Of a DNA stretch of 14,059 bases, positions 1 to 8,142 are shown piece by piece (the first letter of the stretch is position 1; each line of letters begins with the position of its first letter). Location of the stretch: positions 1 to 14,059 of the forward strand of contig JASHZK010000396.1 in the NCBI GenBank assembly GCA_030042575.1. Reading direction: 5' to 3'. This DNA comes from Acidimicrobiales bacterium (GTDB lineage: Bacteria > Actinomycetota > Acidimicrobiia > Acidimicrobiales > UBA8190). The position numbers and the translations under genes are program-made. The notes below the pieces were generated by a model. The model was not told where the DNA came from. It saw only the letters and a program-made list of their open reading frames with translations, and searched no databases.

Positions 1-1634
1 TGGACGAGTCGGCCATCACCGGCGAGTCGGCCCCCGTCATCCGGGAATCGGGAGGAGACCGCTCGGCGGTCACCGGGGGCACCCGGGTGCTCTCCGACGA
101 GATCACCGTCGAGATCACCGCCAAGCCCGGTGAGACGTTCCTCGACCGCATGATCGGTCTCGTCGAGGGGGCCAACCGGCAGAAGACCCCCAACGAACTG
201 GCCCTCACCGTGGTGCTCGTCAGCTTGACCTTCATCTTCGTCACCGCCGTGGCCACGTTCGAGCCCTTCGCTATCTACTCCGGCGCTCCTCAGCCCATCA
301 TCCTCCTGGTGGCGCTGTTGGTCCTCCTGTCTCCCACGACCATCGGGGCCCTGCTCGCTGCCATCGGTATCGCCGGCATGGACCGCATGGTCCAACGCAA
401 CGTGCTCGCCATGTCGGGGCGGGCGGTGGAAGCGGCAGGCGACGTCACCACACTGCTGCTGGACAAGACCGGGACGATCACCTACGGGAACCGCATGGCC
501 ACCGAGCTCCTGCCCGTGGGCAACGCCTCCCAGGCCGAACTGGCCGAAGCGGCCATGTTGTCGTCACTCGCCGACGAGACCCCCGAGGGCCGTTCCATCG
601 TGGACCTGGCCGAGACCCAGTACGGCGTGACCTCGCGGGAGACGCCCGGAGCCCAGTTGGTCCCCTTCACCGCCCAGACGCGGATGTCGGGTATCGAATG
701 GAATGGCCGCTCCATCCGCAAGGGCGCCAGTGACGCCATCGCCCGGTGGGTCCAGGAGAACGGGGGCGCCGTCCCCGTCGGCCTCGAGCCCGTGGTGGAG
801 AGCATCGCCGCTGACGGCGGCACTCCTCTGGTCGTCGCCCAGGTCGCCCGGGCGTCCGACGGCTACCCCTCCCAATCGGTTGCCGTCGGCGCTCGGGTGT
901 TGGGGGTCGTCTACCTCAAAGACACCATCAAGCCCGGCATCGCCGAGAAGTTCCGTGAGATGCGGGCACTCGGTATCCGCACCGTGATGGTGACCGGTGA
1001 CAACCCCATCACCGCCGCCGCCATCGCCCAGGAGGCGGGCGTCGACGAGTTCATGGCCGAGGCCACGCCCGAGGACAAAATGGAACGCATTCGCAGTGAG
1101 CAGGCGGGTGGGCAGCTGGTGGCCATGACCGGGGACGGCACCAACGACGCTCCCGCTCTCGCTCTGGCTGACGTCGGTGTGGCCATGAACACCGGCACGC
1201 AGGCAGCCAAGGAAGCCGGGAACATGGTCGACCTCGACAGCGACCCCACCAAGCTCATGGACATCGTCGAGGTAGGCAAGCAGTTGCTCATCACCCGCGG
1301 AGCGTTGACCACCTTCTCCATCACCAACGACGTCGCCAAGTACTTCGTGGCCATCCCCGCCATGTTGCACGGTGTGTTCCCCGCTTTGTCGGCGATCGAC
1401 ATCCTGCACTTGCACAACCCCGAGTCCGCCATCCTCTCGGCCGTCATCTTCAACGCCATCATCATCGTGCTCATGATCCCCTTGGCCTTGCGCGGTGTGC
1501 GAGTGAAGGCCATGGGAGCCACCGCCCAACTACGCCGGAACATCCTCATCTACGGAGTGGGCGGTCTGATCACCCCCTTCGTGCTTATCAAGCTCATCGA
1601 CCTGTGCATCGTGGGACCGCTGGGGGTGCACTGA
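1..1634 (+). CDS. kdpB: Potassium-transporting ATPase subunit B (KdpB), 5'-truncated by window edge
   Basis: KdpB is the catalytic P-type ATPase subunit of the KdpFABC high-affinity K+ pump in the cytoplasmic membrane. The first complete codon in the window is at base 3, and 543 residues are visible. The family is usually close to 680-700 residues, so roughly the first 140-150 are outside. Visible motifs (window numbering) are the actuator TGES at residues 6-9, the phosphorylation motif DKTGT with its Asp at 154, TGDNP of the P domain, and TGDGTNDAP at 376-384. Membrane segments include one with SPTTIGALL, matching the KdpB-specific PTTIG segment, and three or so near the C terminus. The Ser of TGES is the residue reported as an inhibitory phosphorylation site in E. 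coli KdpB, and it is conserved here. The stop overlaps the kdpC start (ATGA). No frameshift is seen. kdpA, and kdpF if present, should lie just upstream outside the window. Confidence 0.97.
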   Translation, partial: DESAITGESAPVIRESGGDRSAVTGGTRVLSDEITVEITAKPGETFLDRMIGLVEGANRQKTPNELALTVVLVSLTFIFVTAVATFEPFAIYSGAPQPIILLVALLVLLSPTTIGALLAAIGIAGMDRMVQRNVLAMSGRAVEAAGDVTTLLLDKTGTITYGNRMATELLPVGNASQAELAEAAMLSSLADETPEGRSIVDLAETQYGVTSRETPGAQLVPFTAQTRMSGIEWNGRSIRKGASDAIARWVQENGGAVPVGLEPVVESIAADGGTPLVVAQVARASDGYPSQSVAVGARVLGVVYLKDTIKPGIAEKFREMRALGIRTVMVTGDNPITAAAIAQEAGVDEFMAEATPEDKMERIRSEQAGGQLVAMTGDGTNDAPALALADVGVAMNTGTQAAKEAGNMVDLDSDPTKLMDIVEVGKQLLITRGALTTFSITNDVAKYFVAIPAMLHGVFPALSAIDILHLHNPESAILSAVIFNAIIIVLMIPLALRGVRVKAMGATAQLRRNILIYGVGGLITPFVLIKLIDLCIVGPLGVH

Positions 1635-2422
1635 TGATCCGTTCCATTTGGCGACAGCTCCTACCTTCCCTCGTCCTCACCGTCATCGTGGCCGTCGCCG
1701 TCGGGTTCGTCTATCCACTCGTGGAATACGGCATCGGCCAGGCCTTCTTCAAGACCAAGGCCGACGGATCCTTCATCACCCGTCAGGGCAAGATCGTCGG
1801 AGCGGCCAACATCGGGCAGTCCTTCACCACCGCCAACGGGACCCCGCTTCCCCAGTACTTCCAGTCGCGACCGTCGGCCACCGACCCTTATCCCTACAAC
1901 GCCTCGTCCAGCGCCGCCTCCAACCTGGGACCGAGCGACCCCCGTCTGGTCGGTTTCATCCCCGGGTTCAACACGGTCGGGCTGAACGGCGAGCCCTCCG
2001 AGACCAACCCCTTCGCCACCAAGGCCGACCCCTACTGCGTGCCCATCGCCGTCTCCACCGGGGACCCGGTCATCAAGGACTTCACCGGTGTGAAGCTCGA
2101 GAAGTCCGGCGGCCAGTACGTGTGCGATCCCGACACCGTGCCCGAGCGGGCCTTGGCCTACCGCCAGCTCAACGGCCTGGCCCCCGACGCCCCCGTGCCC
2201 GTCGATGCGGTCACCGCCTCGTCCTCGGGCCTCGATCCGGGCATCTCCATCGAGAACGCCGATCTGCAGGCGCCGCGGGTGGCCAGGGCCCGGCACTTGC
2301 CCCTCCACGACGTCCTGGCTTTGATCGAGCGGCACACCATCGGTGCCTCCTGGGGTTTCCTGGGTGAGCCGTACGTGAACGTGCTCGAGCTGAACCTGGC
2401 CCTCGATAGCCTGAAGAGCTAG
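1634..2422 (+). CDS. kdpC: Potassium-transporting ATPase subunit C (KdpC), long form with cysteine-containing insert
   Basis: KdpC is the single-span accessory subunit of the Kdp pump, mostly on the outer face of the membrane. The ATG at 1634 overlaps the kdpB stop as ATGA, and the reading frame could extend to an ATG at 1604 inside kdpB, so the coupled start is preferred. The protein is 262 residues, whereas typical KdpC is about 190-200. Residues 10-32 are the N-terminal membrane segment. The family blocks are present: QSF followed by YFQSRPSA (75-82), NLGPSDPRL (97-105), VTASSSGLDP (193-202), APRVARAR (213-220) and GEPYVNVLELNLAL near the end. The extra length lies between about residues 106 and 170 and contains Cys135 and Cys164, the only cysteines in the protein. 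Long KdpC forms exist in actinobacteria as far as I recall; the function of the insert is not known to me. Confidence 0.95.
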   Translation: MIRSIWRQLLPSLVLTVIVAVAVGFVYPLVEYGIGQAFFKTKADGSFITRQGKIVGAANIGQSFTTANGTPLPQYFQSRPSATDPYPYNASSSAASNLGPSDPRLVGFIPGFNTVGLNGEPSETNPFATKADPYCVPIAVSTGDPVIKDFTGVKLEKSGGQYVCDPDTVPERALAYRQLNGLAPDAPVPVDAVTASSSGLDPGISIENADLQAPRVARARHLPLHDVLALIERHTIGASWGFLGEPYVNVLELNLALDSLKS

Positions 2423-2446
2423 AGGGAGGGTAGGAAGGGAAGGTTC

Positions 2447-4966
2447 ATGGCGCGGGGAAAGCTCCGGATCTACTTGGGGGCAGCTCCCGGCGTGGGAAAG
2501 ACCTTCGCCATGCTGGCCGAGGGCTGGCGCCGGCGCAGCCGCGGCACGGACGTGGTCATCGGCTTCGTGGAGCTCCATGGCCGACCCCAGACCACGGCCC
2601 AGGTCCGCGACCTCCCGGTCGTTCCCCGCCGGACCATCTCCTATCGGGATCAGGATCTCGAAGAGATGGACGTAGACGCCATCTTGGCCCGCCGGCCGGC
2701 CGTGGCCCTGGTCGACGAGCTGGCCCACACCAACGTGCCCGGCAGCCGGAACCAGAAGCGCTGGCAGGACATCGAGCAGCTGCTCGGTGTCGGCATCGAC
2801 GTCATATCGACGGTCAACATCCAGCACCTGGCCAGCATCAACGACGTGGTCGAGCGCATCACCGGGGTCGTCCAGCGCGAGACGGTGCCGGATGCGGTGG
2901 TCCGGGCTGCCGATCAGATCGAGCTGGTGGACATGGCCCCCGAGGCCCTCAGGCGGCGCATGGCCCACGGCAACATCTACCCCCCCGAACGGATCGACAC
3001 CGCACTCGCCAATTACTTCAGGCTGGGGAACCTGGGCGCTCTGCGCGAGCTCGCTCTGCTGTGGGTGGCCGATCGGGTGGATGACGAGCTCGCCGCCTAC
3101 CGGGAGCGCCACGACATCCAGGCACCGTGGGAAACCAAGGAACGGATCGTCGTGGCCCTGAGCGGCGCTCCCGGAGGAGAGAACCTCGTTCGCCGGGCCG
3201 CCCGTATGGCGGCCCGTTCCAAGGGCGAGGTCGTCGGCGTGCACGTGCGAGCCGGCGACGGCTTGATGCACCCCGAGCCCGTCGGACTGGAGGATCAGCG
3301 TCGACTGCTCGTCGAGGTGAACGGGCGTTATGCCGAAGTGACCGGCGTGGACGAGGCCCAAGCCCTCGTGGAGTTCGCCCGAGCCGAGAATGCCACCCAG
3401 TTGATCCTGGGTGCGAGCAGCCGGTCACGCCTCCAGGAGATACTCCGGGGGTCGGTGATCAACCGAGTCGTGCGGGCGGCGGCACCCATCGACGTCCACG
3501 TCATTTCCCCACCGCAGCCGGTCCAGGCGGGGCTGCCCGCCCTGGTGCCCCGTCACCGGCCGGCGGCCGTACCGGTACGGCGCCGCAACATCGCACTGGT
3601 GATGGGGATCCTGGGCCTCGGGCTGCTGGCCACCGCGCTCTCCCCGTTGCACCAGTCGTTGGGCCTACCCGGGGCGCTCCTGGTCCTGTTGCTCGGTGTG
3701 GTGGCGGTGACCTTGGTGGGCGGGGTGCTCCCGGCTGCTGTGGCCACCGTCGTCGCCCTGTTCGGCGCCGACTTCTTCTTCGCTCCACCGCTGCACAGTC
3801 TGAGGATCGCCCGCCCCGCTGACATCGTCGCCCTGGTGGTGTTCTGCGCGGTGGCCGCCACCGTGGCCCAGCTGGTGGACCGCCTGGCCCGCCGTGGCAT
3901 CCAGGTGTCACGGGCCCGTGCCGAGAGCGAAGCCCTGGCCCGTCTGGCCGGGCGCTCCGTGTTGTCGGGGGCCGACGCCCTGCCTGACATCGTGGAGGAG
4001 CTGCGGCGCACCTTCTCCCTCGACTCGGTGGCCATCCTCGCCCCCGAGGACCGGGGGTGGCGCACCGTCACCGCCGCCGGCGCGCCGGTTCCCTCCCCCG
4101 ACGAGGCGGCCATGTCGGCCGAGCTCGACCAGGGGACTGTCCTCGTCCTCTCCGGTCGGGCGCTCTCGGCTGACGACACCCGACTGCTGGGCGCCTTCGT
4201 GGACCAGCTGCGACTGACCCAAGAGCGCCTGGTGCTCGAGTCCGAGGCGGCACAGGCGGCCGGTCTGGCCGAGGCCAACACGCTGCGCTCGGCCCTGCTG
4301 GCGGCGGTCTCCCACGATCTGCGCACACCGCTCGCCTCCATCAAAGCGGCGGTCACCAGCCTGACGTCGACTGAGGTGGAATGGAGCCAAGAGGACGTGC
4401 GCGGATTCTGTAAGACCATCGACGACGAGACCGATCGGCTGACCGGACTGGTGGCCAACCTGTTGGACATGAGCCGGCTCCAGACGGGTATCTTGCCCGT
4501 GGCCGTGGAGCCCGTCTCCGTCGACGAGGTCGTCGACCGGGCCCTGGCCAGTTTGTCGAGCGGGACGGCCGGCCTCGTCCTCAATGCCCCCGGTCCGCTC
4601 CCGCTGATCGTGGCCGATCCCGGATTGCTCGAACGAGCCCTCGCCAACGTCATCGCCAATGCTCACAAGTGGTCCCCTGAAGGGGCCGCCGCCCGCATCG
4701 AGGTGGGCCTGGCCGGTGACCACGTGGACATTCGAGTCATCGACACCGGTCCCGGTATCGCTCGCCAGTGGCGTGATCAGGTCTTCCAGCCGTTCCAGCA
4801 ATTGGGGGACGGATCCCGGGACGCTCGCCGGGGAGTCGGGCTGGGGTTGGCGGTGGCCAAGGGTTTCACCGAGGCCATGGGTGGAGAACTCGATATCGAG
4901 GACACCCCGGGCGGAGGGACGACGATGCTCTTTCGCCTGCCCGTTGAGCGAGGACGACGGACGTGA
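2447..4966 (+). CDS. kdpD: Osmosensitive K+ channel histidine kinase KdpD
   Basis: KdpD is the membrane sensor kinase that activates KdpE when K+ is limiting. It is 839 residues; E. coli KdpD is 894. The ATG lies 24 bases after the kdpC stop, preceded by the purine-rich GGAAGGGA. Domain order: N-terminal KdpD domain with Walker A GAAPGVGKT (11-19) and a DELAHTN motif (90-96); a universal-stress-protein-like domain at about 232-355; four closely packed hydrophobic segments at about 381-398, 407-426, 427-446 and 457-477; a GAF-like linker at about 495-595; the HisKA H-box SHDLRTPL with phosphoacceptor His623; and an ATPase domain with N-box Asn734/Asn738, DTGPGI (766-771) and GVGLGL (796-801). 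All catalytic motifs are intact. The stop overlaps the kdpE start as GTGA, so the pair is probably translationally coupled. Confidence 0.97.
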   Translation: MARGKLRIYLGAAPGVGKTFAMLAEGWRRRSRGTDVVIGFVELHGRPQTTAQVRDLPVVPRRTISYRDQDLEEMDVDAILARRPAVALVDELAHTNVPGSRNQKRWQDIEQLLGVGIDVISTVNIQHLASINDVVERITGVVQRETVPDAVVRAADQIELVDMAPEALRRRMAHGNIYPPERIDTALANYFRLGNLGALRELALLWVADRVDDELAAYRERHDIQAPWETKERIVVALSGAPGGENLVRRAARMAARSKGEVVGVHVRAGDGLMHPEPVGLEDQRRLLVEVNGRYAEVTGVDEAQALVEFARAENATQLILGASSRSRLQEILRGSVINRVVRAAAPIDVHVISPPQPVQAGLPALVPRHRPAAVPVRRRNIALVMGILGLGLLATALSPLHQSLGLPGALLVLLLGVVAVTLVGGVLPAAVATVVALFGADFFFAPPLHSLRIARPADIVALVVFCAVAATVAQLVDRLARRGIQVSRARAESEALARLAGRSVLSGADALPDIVEELRRTFSLDSVAILAPEDRGWRTVTAAGAPVPSPDEAAMSAELDQGTVLVLSGRALSADDTRLLGAFVDQLRLTQERLVLESEAAQAAGLAEANTLRSALLAAVSHDLRTPLASIKAAVTSLTSTEVEWSQEDVRGFCKTIDDETDRLTGLVANLLDMSRLQTGILPVAVEPVSVDEVVDRALASLSSGTAGLVLNAPGPLPLIVADPGLLERALANVIANAHKWSPEGAAARIEVGLAGDHVDIRVIDTGPGIARQWRDQVFQPFQQLGDGSRDARRGVGLGLAVAKGFTEAMGGELDIEDTPGGGTTMLFRLPVERGRRT

Positions 4967-5685
4967 GCACCATCCTGGTGGTCGAGGACGAGAAGCCGAT
5001 GCTCCGAACCATGGAGGTCAACCTCCGAGCCCGGGGCCACGTGGTTCAACTGGCCACGAGCGGCAGCCAGGCGCTCGCCATGGCCGCTCGCCGTCACCCT
5101 GACGCCGTCGTCCTCGACCTGGGCCTTCCCGACATGGACGGCATCGACGTCATCCGTGGGCTGCGCGGCTGGACCACGGTGCCCATCATCGTCCTTTCGG
5201 CACGTAGCGCCGAGGCACAGAAGGTGGCCGCCCTCGACGCCGGAGCCAACGACTATGTGAGCAAGCCCTTCGGGATGGACGAGTTCATGGCCCGCTTGCG
5301 CGTGGCTCTGCGTTCGCCCAGTCCTGTCGACGAGGCCCCGGCCGTGGTGACGCCCGATTTCACGATCGACCTGGCCAACACGCAGGTGCGTCGAGCTGAC
5401 GGCGAGGTGGTGCGCCTCACCGCCACCGAGTGGCACGTCGTCGAGCTCCTGGCCCGAAACCCGGGGAAGCTGGTGAGCCACCGTCAGCTTCTGCGCGACG
5501 TCTGGGGACTGGAGGACACCAAGACCAATCTCGTCCGGGTGTTCATGGTGGCGATCCGCAAGAAGCTCGAGCCCGATCCCTCCCACCCTCGTTACTTCAT
5601 CACCGAACCTGGCTTCGGCCTCCGCTTCGTCTCTGAAGGCACATCTGCCACATCGCTGTCGTCGCCCGAGCACCTCGACGGCTGA
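4963..5685 (+). CDS. kdpE: KDP operon response regulator KdpE (OmpR/PhoB type)
   Basis: KdpE is the cytoplasmic transcription factor partner of KdpD, normally activating the kdp structural operon. The GTG start at 4963 overlaps the kdpD stop, and the 240-residue length fits the family. The receiver domain (1-about 120) shows the acidic pair Glu8/Asp9, phosphoacceptor Asp52 in LDLGLPDMDG and the conserved Lys101 in a VSKPF motif. The C-terminal winged-helix domain (about 133-230) has LTATEWHVVELLARNPG, the recognition-helix region around KTNLVRVFMVAIRKKLE, and a GFGLRF wing ending, all typical of OmpR-family regulators. Encoding kdpDE directly behind kdpBC is the usual layout. The last dozen residues are a Ser/Thr-rich tail with no recognisable function. 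Confidence 0.97.
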   Translation: MSTILVVEDEKPMLRTMEVNLRARGHVVQLATSGSQALAMAARRHPDAVVLDLGLPDMDGIDVIRGLRGWTTVPIIVLSARSAEAQKVAALDAGANDYVSKPFGMDEFMARLRVALRSPSPVDEAPAVVTPDFTIDLANTQVRRADGEVVRLTATEWHVVELLARNPGKLVSHRQLLRDVWGLEDTKTNLVRVFMVAIRKKLEPDPSHPRYFITEPGFGLRFVSEGTSATSLSSPEHLDG

Positions 5686-5704
5686 ATCGGCGACCACGGT
5701 CCCA

Positions 5705-5724
5705 CGAGGCTGGCACCAGGCTCG
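5705..5724. terminator. Candidate bidirectional terminator hairpin between kdpE and the crotonase gene
   Basis: The 63-base gap between the convergent stops contains an imperfect palindrome: CGAG, a G, CTGG, then CA, then CCAG, a G, CTCG. It pairs as 4 bp, a G-G mismatch, then 4 bp, on either strand. A wider pair (CGACGGC at 5676-5682, GCCGTCG at 5741-5747) could enclose it. There is no T-tract, which is common for hairpins in GC-rich actinobacteria, so the assignment rests on position and symmetry only. Confidence 0.35.
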
Positions 5725-5748
5725 ACCCGGAACCGCCGAGGCCGTCGT

Positions 5749-6594
5749 TCAACGCAGCTTCCACTCAGGGCGGCTCCCTTTGAACGTCTCATGGCCCTGC
5801 TCGATGTTCTCGTACTGGGTCCCGAGACTGATGAGCGCCGAGACCTGGGCCAAGGCCGCACTGCGAGACAGCTCGTTGGCCGCCCAGATGGCGCGCAGCG
5901 TCCCCTGCACGGCCAGGACCGGGGCTGAGGCGATCCTGGTGGCGATCCACATGGCCCGCTCCATGAGCTCGCCGGCCGGGGTGATCTCGGAGACGAGCCC
6001 GAGCTGGTAGGCGCGAGCCGCCGACATTCTCTCGTGCACCCCCATGAGAGCGACCCGCAGGGTCTCTCCCAGGGGAAGCTTCTGCAGCAGGTGAGTGGGC
6101 TCGAAGCCCGCCACCATGCCGTAGCTGACGTGAGGATCGAAGAAGGTTGCGTGCTCGGCGGCGATGATGACGTCGGCTTCACCCAGCATGTAGAGGGCGC
6201 CTCCGCAGGCCATGCCGTTGACGGCGGCCACGACCGGCTTCCACAGACCGTTGGCCTTGGGATTCAGGTCCGAACCTGGGTCGTTGTACATGTAGGGGGT
6301 GGAGACCCGGCCGGATTTGGACACCCGCTCACCCTCGGGCGCCCGGTTCCGCTCCCGGCGGAGATACCCCTCCTCGATCGACTCCTTGCGGTCGATGCCG
6401 CTGCAGAAGGCTTTTTCCCCCGAACCCGTCCACACGATGGCACGAACGTCGTCGTTGGTGCGCAGAGAGCGCCACAGCTCCCGGAGCTCGTCCTGCATCT
6501 TCTGGTTGAAGGCGTTCAGGACCTCCGGGCGGTGCAAGGTGACGATCCCCACACCGTCGCGCTCCTCGAAGAGAATCGTCTCGAATGCCCCCAA
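5749..6594 (-). CDS. Crotonase-superfamily protein (enoyl-CoA hydratase/isomerase-like) lacking both canonical glutamates
   Basis: This is a 281-residue crotonase-fold protein, the normal size for one trimer or hexamer subunit acting on acyl-CoA thioesters in the cytoplasm. The start is the TTG at 6594, because AAGGAGG lies six bases upstream and family similarity (ETILFEERDGVGIVTLHRP) begins right there. ATGs further upstream would add an Arg/Pro-rich tail without similarity. The oxyanion-hole block AFCSGIDRK is at 62-70 and the second block NGMACGGAL at 126-134. By my alignment to rat enoyl-CoA hydratase, the positions of its two catalytic glutamates (Glu144 and Glu164) are Tyr135 and His155 here. 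Classical water addition is therefore doubtful, and another crotonase chemistry such as isomerisation, hydrolysis or C-C cleavage is possible. The loop at about 70-115 is longer than usual and rich in Arg/Glu. The gene diverges from the acyl-CoA dehydrogenase gene at 6841, suggesting a shared pathway or regulator. Confidence 0.88.
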   Translation of the reverse strand: MGAFETILFEERDGVGIVTLHRPEVLNAFNQKMQDELRELWRSLRTNDDVRAIVWTGSGEKAFCSGIDRKESIEEGYLRRERNRAPEGERVSKSGRVSTPYMYNDPGSDLNPKANGLWKPVVAAVNGMACGGALYMLGEADVIIAAEHATFFDPHVSYGMVAGFEPTHLLQKLPLGETLRVALMGVHERMSAARAYQLGLVSEITPAGELMERAMWIATRIASAPVLAVQGTLRAIWAANELSRSAALAQVSALISLGTQYENIEQGHETFKGSRPEWKLR

Positions 6595-6600
6595 TGAGGG

Positions 6601-6607
6601 CCTCCTT
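6601..6607 (-). promoter_or_regulatory. Shine-Dalgarno AAGGAGG deciding the TTG start of the crotonase gene
   Basis: On the minus strand the heptamer AAGGAGG is followed by six bases and then TTG at 6594. This match and spacing are the main reason for choosing the TTG over the ATGs at the start of the longer open frame (up to 6702). Confidence 0.75.
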
Positions 6608-6740
6608 CCCAACGCTCGATGTGCCCGCCCGACGACCAGGGGCCCAGGATAACGGCGGGCGGGGAGCGCTTTGCGCAGCATCATCTCCAGTGCGGTATCC
6701 ACCCGAGTCCGGCCGGTGGTCGGTTCCGCCCGCGTTCCCT

Positions 6741-6794
6741 GGGACGGCTAGGGTCCCCGCCGCAACGTCGGCGTCGGCCCGGGACGGCGTCCCC
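6741..6794. promoter_or_regulatory. Two operator-like dyads, 40 bases apart, in the crotonase/dehydrogenase divergent region
   Basis: The 246-base region 6595-6840 separates two divergent genes. Within it, GGGACGGC at 6741-6748 is followed by TAGG and GTCCCC, and GGGACGGC at 6781-6788 is followed directly by GTCCCC. Each copy is a GGGAC/GTCCC dyad (spacers of 7 and 3 bases), and the copies begin exactly 40 bases apart, close to four helical turns. A further imperfect dyad, GTTCCCTGGGAC, overlaps the first copy at 6734-6745. This arrangement suits a regulator of both genes, but no regulator is encoded in the window. I see no convincing -35/-10 pair; TAGGGT at 6749 is only a weak -10 match. Confidence 0.35.
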
Positions 6795-6840
6795 TGCACC
6801 CACGTGGCGGGCGTTCATCGGCGGCGGAGAGGAGGCTGTC

Positions 6841-8142
6841 ATGGCGTGGGACTTCGAGACCGACCCCGAGTTCCAGACGAAGCTCGACTGGGTCGATGCC
6901 TTCGTGAGCGACAAGGTCGAGCCCCTCGATCTCGTGTGGCCAGGGCTCGAGTTCGTCCCGCTCGAGGGAGCCCGCCGCCGTGCCGTAGAGCCGCTCAAGG
7001 AGGAGGTTCGCCGTCAGGGACTGTGGGCCACCCACCTGGGTCCCGAGCTGGGCGGACAGGGTTACGGGCAGCTCAAACTGTCACTGCTCAACGAGATCCT
7101 GGGCCGGTCGTCGTGGGCGCCCATCGTCTTCGGGTGCCAGGCCCCCGACACCGGCAACGCCGAGATCATCGCCCACTACGGCACGCCCCAACAGAAAGAG
7201 CGCTACCTGCGCCCTCTCCTCGACGGCGAGATCTTCTCCTGCTACTCGATGACCGAACCCCACGCCGGTGCCGACCCGACCCTCTTCACCACCCGGGCCG
7301 TCAAAGACGGCGAGGAGTGGGTGATAAACGGTTGGAAGTTCTTCTCCTCCAATGCCAAGACGGCGTCGTTCCTCATCGTCATGGCCGTCACCAACCCCGA
7401 CGTGCACCCCTACCAGGGCATGTCCATGTTCCTCGTCCCCGCCGCCACCCCGGGGATCGAGATCGTGCGCAACGTCGGCCTCGGAGCCGAGTCGTCTCAC
7501 CAGGGCTCGCACGCCCTGATCCACTACGAGGACGTCCGGGTCCCCGCCGACGCCCTGCTGGGCGGGGAGGGCCAGGCCTTCGTCATCGCCCAGACCCGCC
7601 TGGGTGGCGGCCGCATCCACCACGCCATGCGCACCATCGGCATGGCTCGCAGTGCCCTGGACATGATGTGCGAGCGGGCCTTGAGCCGCCGGACCCAAGG
7701 TTCGCTCCTGGCCGACAAGCAGTTCGTCCAGGGCTACATCGCCGATTCTTACGCGCAGCTCGTGCAGTTCCGCCTGTTCGTGCTCTATACCGCCTGGTCC
7801 ATCGACAAGTATCACGACTACAAGAAGGTGAGGAAGGACATCGCCGCCGTCAAGGTCCTCATGCCCGGCGTGTTGCACGACATCGTCTGGCGGGCCATGC
7901 AGGTCCACGGCGCCCTCGGCGTCAGCAACGAGATGCCTTTTTCTCGCATGATGCTGGCGGCCAGCGTCCTGGGCCTGGCCGACGGGCCCACCGAGGTCCA
8001 CAAGGTGACCGTCGCCCGTCAGGTGCTTCGTCAGTACGAGCCCAGCGACGACCTGTGGCCCACCGGCCACCTGCCCAGGCGACGACGGGAAGCCCTGGCC
8101 AAGTACGAGCAGTACCTGGAGCACGAGGTGGGGAACCTGTGA
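6841..8142 (+). CDS. Acyl-CoA dehydrogenase family flavoprotein, ACAD10/ACAD11-type
   Basis: This is a 433-residue FAD-dependent acyl-CoA dehydrogenase-fold protein. The ATG at 6841 has GGAGG five bases upstream; the frame stays open further upstream but those codons look non-coding. Family blocks are MTEPHAGAD (137-145, the TEP..G.D FAD/substrate motif), VINGWKFFSSNA, and the C-terminal VHGALGVSNEMPF region followed by GLADGPTEVHK. In medium-chain acyl-CoA dehydrogenase the catalytic base is the Glu of YEGT; the matching position here is Asp381 in the motif ADGP. To my knowledge ADGP is typical of the ACAD10/ACAD11 branch. The stop overlaps the start of a kinase-like gene (GTGA), the same pair of activities that is fused in ACAD10/11. 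A role in 4-hydroxyacyl-CoA conversion is inferred; ordinary alpha,beta-dehydrogenation of an unusual acyl-CoA is the alternative. Confidence 0.92.
   Translation: MAWDFETDPEFQTKLDWVDAFVSDKVEPLDLVWPGLEFVPLEGARRRAVEPLKEEVRRQGLWATHLGPELGGQGYGQLKLSLLNEILGRSSWAPIVFGCQAPDTGNAEIIAHYGTPQQKERYLRPLLDGEIFSCYSMTEPHAGADPTLFTTRAVKDGEEWVINGWKFFSSNAKTASFLIVMAVTNPDVHPYQGMSMFLVPAATPGIEIVRNVGLGAESSHQGSHALIHYEDVRVPADALLGGEGQAFVIAQTRLGGGRIHHAMRTIGMARSALDMMCERALSRRTQGSLLADKQFVQGYIADSYAQLVQFRLFVLYTAWSIDKYHDYKKVRKDIAAVKVLMPGVLHDIVWRAMQVHGALGVSNEMPFSRMMLAASVLGLADGPTEVHKVTVARQVLRQYEPSDDLWPTGHLPRRRREALAKYEQYLEHEVGNL

Noticed and set aside
564..1529. Minus-strand open frame of 321 codons opposite kdpB
   Set aside because: It lies wholly antisense to conserved P-type ATPase sequence and has shadow-like composition rich in Gly, Asp and His.
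1661..3361. Long open frame of 566 codons on the minus strand opposite kdpC/kdpD
   Set aside because: It is antisense to two clearly conserved genes, has a Gly/Val/His/Asp-rich composition typical of GC-rich shadow frames, and shows no family motif.
6595..6702. Longer N terminus for the crotonase protein
   Set aside because: The extra 36 residues are Arg/Pro-rich, while the TTG at 6594 has AAGGAGG at ideal spacing and starts the conserved region.
6619..6840. Longer N terminus for the acyl-CoA dehydrogenase
   Set aside because: The added residues have no family character, and the ATG at 6841 has a well-placed GGAGG.
6585..8138. Upstream extension of the kinase frame through the whole dehydrogenase gene
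   Set aside because: The frame is open only because of high GC. Its translation over this stretch is Arg/Pro-rich without similarity, and kinase homology starts at the GTG at 8139.
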